Shown here one piece after another: positions 56,064 to 64,000 of a stretch of 64,000 bases of DNA. Both the position numbers and the translations under genes were made by a program. The notes beneath the pieces were generated by a model. It made no database searches. It saw nothing but the letters and a program-made list of their open reading frames with translations, and was not told the origin of the DNA. Source of the DNA: Jacaranda mimosifolia (Eukaryota > Streptophyta > Magnoliopsida > Lamiales > Bignoniaceae); contig CM032127.1 in assembly GCA_018894105.1 (NCBI GenBank), positions 35,050,760-35,114,759 of the forward strand. Reading direction: 5' to 3'. Positions within the stretch are counted from its first letter, which is position 1. Each line of letters opens with the position of its first letter.

Positions 56064-57680
56064 GGGTGGCATCAGAGCTTAGATTATCGATGACCTAGGT
56101 GTTGAATTGGGATTCATAGCTAACCTCATGTTTAGATTAGTTAGGATTTGAACTCTGAATATTTGAGGTCTATTGAAAGGTCATATAGGACCCAAGAGAG
56201 TTGAGAATGAATTTAAATAGTCTGGTGTTAATGAAATGGATTTTGTGACTTTATATTAAGGGATGACTGATAGTCATAAGAATAGCAAGCCAGCTAAGGA
56301 TGTGTTAGATACTTAAGGATAGATTATGAGATTAGCATGAGTTACTCATGCTAAGCTGGGCGGAGACAGTTATTTGAAATTGATTTTGGGTTCTAAGGGT
56401 TATGATAATAGAGGCTCAATGGTGGACCTTAGTAAGCTAATGATGGGGACTTAAGAAGGTACCTCGTACTTGGGACAACTTTGTATGGGAATTTATAGAT
56501 AGATATGTACCACAAGAAGTAAGGTTGCTCGAAAATAAGAATTTGAAGGTCTTACCTAAGAAGATATGACAATGTGGCAATATGAGGCAAGATTTAGTAG
56601 GTTGATTCGGTATGCCCCACATGTATTGAGAAATGAGGAGTGTAGAACCGAGAAATTTGTTAAGGGATTAAGATTTGAGATACGGCAAACCCTCATGCCT
56701 TGTGAGCAATCTAACTTTGAGGAAACCTTAAGGAGGGCCTTGCAATTGGAACAAGAACCTCTTGAGGTACATACAGATGGAGGAAAAGGCAAGATAGGAA
56801 CAACTTCTAAGATCGGAGTTGCTGTTAACGAGAGAAGTGGTTTAGGTCGAAAATGATGGAAGATCTAATATAGGACATCAGAAAAGATTTGTGGATTTTG
56901 TGGCATGTTAAATAATGGTTCTCGAAACCTTAAGAAAACATCAGTTATATAAAAAATCTGCAAGTGCGGATTTTGGATAAGAAGGTGGCTTTTCTTGGGT
57001 ATATCATATCTCCATATGGGGTAGAAGTTGATCCCTATGAGATAGAGGCGATATTCAATTGGAAAGGACCGAAATATATGATAGAAATATGTAGTTTTCT
57101 GTATCTTGTCAGCTGTTAACGAAGAATTGTGCAACACTTATCTAAATAGCTGACTCATTGACTAAAGTAACTCAGTAAGGTTAATCATTTGACTAAAATG
57201 AGGATCTGAACATAAGACAGCGTGATGGATTGAAATTCTAAAAGACTATTATTCTTCCAGTACCTATCACCTGAAAAGGCAAATATAGTAGCCAATTCCT
57301 TGAGCCGAAAGGCTGGAATGGTTCACCTACTAGAAGCAAAAGTATAAAAAAGACTAAGAACAGGTTATGTTGAAATTGAAGGAAAGTTGATCCTTTCGGA
57401 GAATCTGAGTGTAATACCGATATTCAAGGTATTCTTCTATTTTGTAAGAAAATATGTGTATCAGAAGAAATGAAAGAAGGATTGTTAGATAAGGCACACA
57501 AATCAAGATAAATGATGTATCTGAGAATCATGAAGATATATCAGGAGTTGAAGGAGCAATCCTGGTAGAATGTAATGAAGAAAAGATGTAGATCAATAGG
57601 CCGAATCTACTCATTTTCTGTCAGTTGGAATAGTACTCAGATGAGAATCTGGGGATCAGATTCTTTTATGGGGGGGAGTC
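56064..57680 (+). other. G1 second internal region (deleted gag start)
   Basis: Begins with primer-binding site TGGCATCAGAGC (56067-56078) and the leader, then jumps at about 56417 from the leader to mid-gag, losing about 0.88 kb relative to the first copy (50972-51840). The two parental sequences share TCAA at the join. It ends in a purine tract TTTTATGGGGGGGAGTC (57665-57680). Confidence 0.88.
56417..57650 (+). pseudogene. G1 gag and pol remnants, second copy
   Basis: 56566-56856 is open for 96 codons covering the second half of the gag core (YEARFSRLIRYAPHVLRNEE, beginning YEARFSRL; KFVKGLRFEIRQTLM; LQLEQEPLEVHTDGGKGK). This part is better preserved than in the first copy and shows the linker that the first copy has lost. 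After a shift come the zinc-knuckle scrap and the same direct gag-to-RT join (about 56925) as in the first copy, then RNase H and integrase scraps. Confidence 0.83.
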
Positions 57681-58197
57681 TGTAGCACCCCTGAAATTCA
57701 GTATTTTCGAAAACAAGGATTTAGAAATTAAAAGATTTATTGATTGGATTTTAGGGCTCGAAAAAAATAATAAAAAGGATTCAATTGCAAGAAATTGAAA
57801 AGTTTTGGAGTTGGATTGCAATTTGAGAAGACTTGATTTGGGCCATTTTTATAAGCTTAGGGGTCAATTTGTAATTATAGAGGATTTAATTGCGCAACTT
57901 TGGAGAATAGTGGGGTTTGCATGGAAGGGTCTTGGTCAACAGGGTCAAAATTATAATTTTTAAAATTGCAAGGATTTAGTTGAGGTTGTTTAAAAAATCT
58001 TTGGGGCAAATATACAAAATTGGTAAATTTAATTTTATAAAAGTTGGCAAAAATTACAACCAAGCCATTCTTCTTCATTTTTCTTCTCCATCCGCGATCA
58101 CCACTTCACCTCGGCGATCTTCCACCGGCGAACACCTTTCACCAAACTGTATTTAAGATTTCATTGCTTGGGTGCTGTCCTGGGAGGGGGTGCTACA
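57681..58197 (+). repeat. G1 third LTR, 517 bp (large internal deletion)
   Basis: Starts TGTAGCACCCCTGAAATTCA and ends GGGGGTGCTACA. About 2.4 kb of the LTR is missing between ACCAAAC (58141) and TGTATTTAAGATT. The terminal CA is followed by duplicated target bases CCATG. Confidence 0.9.
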
Positions 58198-58202
58198 CCA
58201 TG

Positions 58203-59465
58203 ATCGTATATTATGACTATGAGATATGGCAAATAGATGCGAAAATAGCTTTCCTCAACAGAGACATTGAAGAAGAAATCTATATGGAGTAACCACATGG
58301 TTTTACATCCAAGGAGAGCGAACAAAAGGTTTGCAAACTCTAAAGATCCATTTATGGACTCAAATAGGTGTCCCTAAGTTGGAACATACATTTTGACAAA
58401 ACAGTCAAGTCATTTGGCTTTGTCAAAAATATGTATGAACTATGTGTGTACAAGAAGGCTAGTGGGAGTAATATACAATTTATTGTACTTTATGTCGATG
58501 ATGTCTTTCTCACTGGAAATGAGGTTAGAATGCTAGAATGTACTAAAGTATGGTTATCTACTCAATTCTCCAGTAAGGATTTGGGAGAAGCATCATGCAT
58601 ATTAGGAATTCATATCCATAGAGATAGATCTAGGAGGACGTTAGGGCTTTCCCAAACCTTATACATTGACAAGATACTAAAGATGTTTATTATGGAAGAT
58701 CCAAGACGGGATTTCTACCCATGGGACATGGCATTCATCTCTTCAAGTCTGTGGCCCCTAAGAATGATGAGGAGAGACGAAAAATGTCGCACATTCCTTA
58801 TGCCTCCACCATTGGGAGCATAATGTATGTCTTTGAATGTACAAAGCTAGATATGGCACACGCTCTAAGTGTTACGAGTCGTTTCCAATCCAATCCTAGT
58901 GACAGTTACTGGATAGCCCTAAAAACAATCCTAAACAGTTGAGAAGGACTAACGATTTATTTTTGGTATACGATAATGGAGAATTGAAACTCGAGGGATT
59001 TTTGGATTCTAGTTTCTAATTTGATGTAGATAGCCTAAAATCTACTTCAAGATTTATATTTTACCTCAATAGCGGCGCAGTGAGTTGGGAGAGTTCCAAG
59101 TATGATACCACGGTCAACTCTACTATAGAGGCAGAATATATTGCGGCTTCAGAAGCTGCAAAGAAAGCTATTTGGATGAAAATTTCATTCAAGAGTTGAA
59201 GGTAGTGTAGCATTGCTAAGCTAGTGGTTGTCTTTTTGACAACAACGGGACGGTAGCACAAGCTAAAGAGCTAAGATCTCATAAGCGATCCAACCACATA
59301 TTGAGGTAATATCATTTGATTCGGGAGATCATTGATAGAGGTGACATCCGTGTGGAGAGAGTTACCTCGAAAGAGAATATAACTGATCTACTGACTAAAC
59401 CCCTATCATAAAAGGTCATTGAAGGACATCTTAAGAAGATGGGTCTTAAGACTATGGGGAATTGG
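58203..59465 (+). pseudogene. A7 reverse transcriptase (C-terminal part) and RNase H
   Basis: Resumes RT at YYDYEIWQIDAKIAFLNRDI. A stop follows EEEIYME, and another lies near LK*VSLS. 58368-58823 is open with the intact catalytic segment QFIVLYVDDVFLTGNE (YVDD codons 58491-58502). A frameshift near 58720 moves to 58721-58942 (the connection, SHIPYASTIGSIMYV). RNase H at 58950-59420 is shifted several times (IEAEYIAASEAAK, ELRSHKRSNHILR). It ends at the polypurine tract (59470-59485). Confidence 0.9.
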
Positions 59466-60765
59466 CTTTAGGGCAAGTGGGAGATTGTTGAAATAGTACC
59501 CCACAAGCCAATTAGATTGGCTTTGTAAACTATTTCCTTGTAAGACAATCTTGATTGAATGATATTCATTATGTAGCCATCTTCATCTTATGCCCATTAT
59601 TACTTCACTAGCATTTGGTTGAAGCCTTAGATCACACATGACTATAGGACTTGGTCATGCACCGGGTGGTGATCATGGAATAAGTCTTACACAATCATGA
59701 TATAAATCTTCCAAGTCATATGATCTTATGAGACATGACATTTAAGATCTCGATGGACTTGCACTAACAATGCATAAATCCAAGGGTTCGATGTTCCTCC
59801 ATTCCATGAGCAATCCCATATGAGATGTGGATGCATATTAGTGGGTACTTGTTAGGGAACAAGGTACTGAAGACTAGCCCAGGGAATCCACTAGATAGCC
59901 AAAGTGGCAAGTTCTCCAGCTTAAGCTAGTGCATATAATTAGTCCTTTGACTTGAAGATCCCTAGTAACCTTATGTTTAGGTCCTCATGCTTTGACTTTT
60001 CCTTGGTCACTTAATAGGTCTTTCGTGTAGAGATTGGGCATGAGCTACTCAGGCATGGAGGTATGTGAGATCTAAGATGGAATCAGACTCCTTGTCTTTG
60101 TGAATGACGAATGCATCTTCTATGTATTCTATAATGATCGATTCCAAGAAATCCTTACACGGGTGGTATGATAACTTAGAAAAGGAGTTTTCCAAAGATG
60201 AGGTCATGACAGGAATCGAACATTGAGAATAGAAACATAGTATCGAGGCTATTGGGGATATGACAAATATCTTGCCCTAGGCCTCTTTAGGGAAATAAGA
60301 GATGGGATGACCGTATTTGCATGGTACGCGTGGAGCTAGAATAGTTCTCCAAAAGCTTTCATTTCAGCCAATTAGTTGGGCTCCATGATTTTGAGGTTAG
60401 ACATCGACCATGGAGATTGGGTACTCTTCAATTAATGGAGATTAATTGAATTGAGTTGACTCGTTTAAAGGAGTTTAAACTAAAAAGAATATATGATATT
60501 CAAAAGTCACAAAGAGTTGTGAGTTCATGTCTACTGAATGGTAGAACCTAATGGATCATACACAAAATTCAATTGCATTTCCTATTTGATGGAGGAATTT
60601 TTTTTTGAGAGTTAGAAAAATTACTCCTAGTGGGCCGCTTTGAAGTTAGCTAAAATTGAGGTCATTTTTGGTTTGATCAATTTAATCAACTAATTTAAGG
60701 ATTTAAATTAGACCAATAACTAAAGAGTTAATTATTTGGTGCAACATGACCATAAATTGGTTAAG

Positions 60766-60848
60766 TTAGCTTAAAGAGTTAAGTTAACTAAAACTAACTT
60801 AAAGAGTTAAGCTAACTAAAACTAACTTAAAGAGTTAAGCTAATTGAC
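60766..60848. repeat. Three copies of a 28-bp repeat in the A7 3' LTR
   Basis: TAACTTAAAGAGTTAAGCTA with a short ACTAAAAC link repeats at about 60766, 60794 and 60822. Each unit can fold on itself (AACTTAAAGAGTT-type stem). Other LTRs have one unit. Confidence 0.8.
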
Positions 60849-61063
60849 TTAAGAGTTAAGTCAAAGGTTAATTAATTAAATTAAAGTGTTTAATTTAATT
60901 AATAATAGGAATCCATTTTGGAGGAAAAATTGAAATGAAAGGTTCATTTGGTATGGCATTTTAATTAATTTGAAATTAGATCCCAAATGAAATTAAAATG
61001 CACACAAAATTCAAATTCAAATTTGAATTGCAAGTTGGCAACTTGAATGGCCAAGTTGAGGAA

Positions 61064-61112
61064 GGTGTGATGCCACCTTAGCATCATACCATCTTGACTC
61101 TCTATATAAATA
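61064..61112 (+). promoter_or_regulatory. LTR dyad and TATA box (A7 3' LTR)
   Basis: Dyad GGTGTGATGCC / AGCATCATACC (61064-61090) and CTATATAAAT (61102-61111). Confidence 0.65.
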
Positions 61113-61719
61113 TAGAGGGTGAGAGAGGCAGCCAACTCATGCTCCATGTAAAGAATTAGATTCTTTCACATTTTCCTTCTAAAATCTTAAGTGTTGCCTC
61201 ATGTGTTGAAGCTCCACTTCCTTTCTTCTTCTCCTACCTCAAATCATGCCTCCATCTTAGCAAATCTCCTTTGTGTTTTTCTGCTAACACTAAGGAGATT
61301 AGGATCTAGCATTGGTGTGTGGATCATATTGTTAGAGGCAAGATATATAGATTACTTGCTTTCGGAAGATCCACTGTCAAGGTAGTCCACTTGGTTATTT
61401 TTTCTGGTACTTCCCTATGGCTTTTTGTGCTGAATTTTTTACAGTAGATTCATCAAGAATTGAGAAGGAATTATAATATCTCTAGAATTTTTGGAGGAGT
61501 TTGGATTGGGCAAAATTTCTCCGAATTTGCTGTGTCGCTGTTTGATAGTTTCTAGATTGAAGAAGTGTTCTTCATCTTTCTTTTGAATTTTTGCTAATCA
61601 AGGTAATTCTCAATAATCTGAATCATAAACATGTTTAAATTCTTGTTTTCTTGTGTAGAACTTGTTAATTTCAATGTTTGAAGTTCAATTATTGGATCCT
61701 AGTACCTCACTTGTCTTCA

Positions 61720-62655
61720 ACTTTGACTTAACTCCTTAAGTCAATTTGCTTAACTGCTTAAGGAAGACATTATGAGCTTAACTTGACCAATTGATAGTTA
61801 TGTGGCACCAAATAACCATCTTCTTAATTAGATGGTCTTAATTTAACTCCTTAAAATAATTAGATCAATTTAACAATTAAATTGAGCAAGTAAAAAATGA
61901 CTACAAGTAGCATCAATTGGTCAACCTCCAAAATCGGTCATGTAGGAGTTTTCTAACTCTTAGAAAATTCCCCTTTATCAATTAGGATTTGCAATTGGCT
62001 TTTGTGTGTGACCCATTAGGTTCTACCCATTCATTCGACATGGGCTCACAACTCTTTGTGACTTAAGAATATTGAATATTCATATTAGTTTAAACTCCAT
62101 GAAACTAATTGACTCAATTCAACTAATCTCCATTAATTGAAGAGTACCCAATCTCCATGGTCGATGTCCAACCTCAAGCCCATGGAGGCCAACTAATTGG
62201 CTGAAATGAATGCTTTTAGAAAACCATTCTAGCACTACGCATACCATGTAAATACGGTCTTGCTGTCTCCTATCTCTCAAAAGAGGCCTAGGATAAGATA
62301 TTTATCGGCTCCATAATAGACTCGATTCTATATTTTAATTCCCAATGTTCGATTCCCCTTTATGATATCATATTTGGAAAACTTTTTTTTCAAATTATCA
62401 TACTACCTTGCGTAAGAATTTCTTGGAATTGATCATCATAGAATACATAGGAGATGTACTCACCATTCATAGTGACGAGAAGATAGATCCCATTTTGGAT
62501 CTCACAAAACTCCATGTCTAAGTGGCTCATTCCCAATCTCCACCTGAACAACCCACTACGTGGCTAGGGAAGAGTCAAATCCTAAGGACCTAAACACAAG
62601 GTCAAAGGACTAATTATATGCACTAGCGTAAGCTGGAGAATTTGACACTACCAAT
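61720..62655 (-). repeat. A6 5' LTR, outer part resumed after A7
   Basis: Minus-strand family A LTR interior running from the AT-rich hairpin tract towards the LTR start, matching the part that 42547-43250 lacks. It stops at about 62655 in GACACTACCAAT, where the LTR of A8 begins. The last 0.4 kb or so of the LTR start is not seen and may lie beyond A8. Confidence 0.78.
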
Positions 62656-64000
62656 TGTTGGAATAGTACCCTACAAGCTAATTAGATTGGCATTGTAAAC
62701 TATTTCATTTGTGATACAATCTTGATTGAATGATTTTTATAATATAGCCATCTTCATCTTATGTTTATATTTACTTCACTGACATTTGGTTGAAGCCCTT
62801 AGATCACACAAGATTACGACACTTGGTCACGCATTGGGTGGTGATCATGGAATAAGTCTTGCACGGTCGTAATCTTAAATCTTCCAAGTCATAGGATCTT
62901 ATGAGATAGGGCATCTAAGATCTAAATTAGACTTGTACTAACGATGCATAGATCTAAGTCGTTGGATATTGCTTTGTTTCATAAACAATCGCATATGAGA
63001 TATGGATGCATGTTAGTGGGTACTTGTCAGAGAGCAAGGCACTGAAGGCCCACCCGGAGAATATACTAGATAGCCAAAGTGGCAAATTCTCCAACTTACA
63101 CTAGTGCATATAATTAGTCCTTTGACTTGAGGATCATGGCAACCTTGCGTTTAGGTCCTCATGCTTTGACTCCTCATTGGTCACCTAGTAGGCCATTCAG
63201 GTGGTGATTGGGCATGAGCTACTTAGACATGGAGGTTTGTGAGATCAAGATGGAATCTGACTCCTCATCTTTGTGAAGGGCGAGTGCATCTCCTATGTAT
63301 TCTATAATGATCGATTTTAAGGAGTCCTTAAGCAAGGCAGTATGACAATTTGGAAATGGAGTTTTCCAAAAATGAGGTCATAAAGTGGAATTGAACATTA
63401 GAAATAGAGACATAGCATCGAGGTTATTAGGGAGCCGACAAATATCTTATCATAGGCTTTTTTTAGGAGATAGGAGATGGAAGGACTGTATTTGCATAGT
63501 GCGCGTAGAGCTATGATGGTTCTCCAAAACTATTCATTTCAGCTAATTAGTTGGGCTTCATGGGCTTGAGGTTGGATATCGACCATGGAGATTGCGTACT
63601 CTTCAATTAATGGAGATTAATTAAATTGAGTCAATTAGTTTAAAGGAGTTTAAACTCAAATGAACATACGATATTCAAAAGTCGCAAGGAGTTGTGAGCC
63701 CATGCCCAATGAATGGTAGAACCTATTGAGTCACACACAAAAGCCAATTACATTTTCTAGGTAATGGAGGAACTTTCTAAGTGTTAGAAAATTTGCTCCA
63801 TGGAGACCAATTATAGGAGGACCGAAAATTGAGGTCTATGTTGGCTTGATTAATTTAAGTGTTAAAATGATCAACTAATTTAAAGAGTTAGATTAGAGCA
63901 ATAATTAAGGAGTTAATTAATTGGTGCCACATGGCCATCAATTGGTCGAGTTAATTTAAAGAGTTAAGTTAACAAAATTAAACTTAAAGAGTTAAGCTAG
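62656..64000 (+). mobile_element. A8: LTR start of another family A element, cut by window edge
   Basis: Starts TGTTGGAATAGTACCCTACA at 62656 and follows the family A LTR for 1345 bp to the last base, without yet reaching the dyad and TATA box. No polypurine tract precedes it, so it is a 5' LTR or a solo LTR. The five bases before it, CCAAT, would be the left target duplicate. Confidence 0.85.

Larger units (their letters stand above)
48908..58197 (+). mobile_element. G1: Ty3/gypsy-derived unit with three LTRs and two internal regions
   Basis: Order is LTR (48908-50613), internal (50614-53068), LTR (53069-56063), internal (56064-57680), LTR (57681-58197). Each LTR begins TGTA[AG]CACCCC and ends GGTGCTA[CT]A. 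Each of the first two is followed by a TGG[TC]ATCA[AG]AGC primer-binding site, and each internal region ends in a purine tract. The whole is flanked by a five-base duplication (48903-48907 and 58198-58202, one mismatch) within A7 RT. It therefore entered as, or became, a tandem by recombination between elements. Order of remnants (gag, RT end, RNase H, integrase start) is that of Ty3/gypsy. Confidence 0.93.
43251..61719 (+). mobile_element. A7: near-complete family A copia element interrupted by a gypsy unit
   Basis: 5' LTR (43251-44310, lacking its first 20 or so bases and an internal 1.2 kb), primer-binding site, leader, gag, protease, integrase, RT split at 48907/58198 by gypsy G1, RNase H, polypurine tract and complete 3' LTR (59486-61719). 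Shared variants in both LTRs (TAAGACAATC near the start) support one element. Its flanks on both sides are minus-strand LTR sequence of A6. Confidence 0.9.
59486..61719 (+). repeat. A7 3' LTR, 2234 bp
   Basis: Starts TGTTGAAATAGTACCCCACA and ends CCTCACTTGTCTTCA. It holds the 28-bp tandem repeat (60766-60848) and the dyad/TATA pair (61064-61112). It is followed at 61720 by the resumed minus-strand LTR of A6. Frame 61191-61385 is chance. Confidence 0.9.

Overview
The window looks like repeat-packed, intergenic DNA from a flowering plant nucleus. Almost every base belongs to a long terminal repeat (LTR) retrotransposon. I see no host gene, tRNA, rRNA, CRISPR array or bacterial-type operon. The coding remains are Ty1/copia polyproteins in the order gag, protease, integrase, reverse transcriptase (RT), RNase H, plus one deleted Ty3/gypsy derivative. 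Nearly all carry stops and frameshifts. The plant assignment rests on the element families and on a hAT-type transposon with ends of a common plant kind.

Layout. I use local names. B1 (1-3196, minus) is the 5' part of a fairly young copia element with a 316-bp LTR. 3197-4343 is unclassified. From 4344 to the end lies a nest of one copia family (family A) with LTRs of about 2.1-2.25 kb: A1 (4344-10161, plus), A2 (minus, in two pieces 10162-13230 and 23759-29673), A3 (13231-23569, plus) with a solo LTR S1 (18901-21141) in its RNase H, a minus LTR scrap F1 (23570-23758), A4 (29674-33359, plus), A5 (33360-41418, minus), A6 (minus, pieces 41419-43250 and 61720-62655), A7 (43251-61719, plus) and A8 (62656 to the edge, plus). 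The 5' LTR of A5 contains a 0.6-kb internal duplication and a 1177-bp hAT-like element (39907-41083). The RT gene of A7 is split by a gypsy unit with three LTRs (48908-58197).

How it fits together. Junctions fall at exact LTR termini, and interrupted genes resume on the other side. The nest therefore reads as successive insertions: A5 into the leader of A6, A4 into the 3' LTR of A5, A2 into the RT of A4, A1 into the 3' LTR of A2, the A3/F1 unit into the integrase of A2, S1 into A3, A7 and A8 into the 5' LTR of A6, and the gypsy into A7. One deletion ending near 4343/4344 would explain why the left halves of A1, A4, A5 and A6 and the far end of the A2 3' LTR are all missing. One point against the A2 pairing is that its two LTRs differ more than expected.

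The most interesting signals are non-coding parts of family A. The first is a set of four short motifs at nearly fixed spacing in the 5' leader, all four of which change type together in A2 compared with A3 and A7. The second is a near-perfect 27-bp dyad just upstream of the TATA box in eight LTRs. The third is a leader hairpin. I found no evidence of a new host-encoded system.
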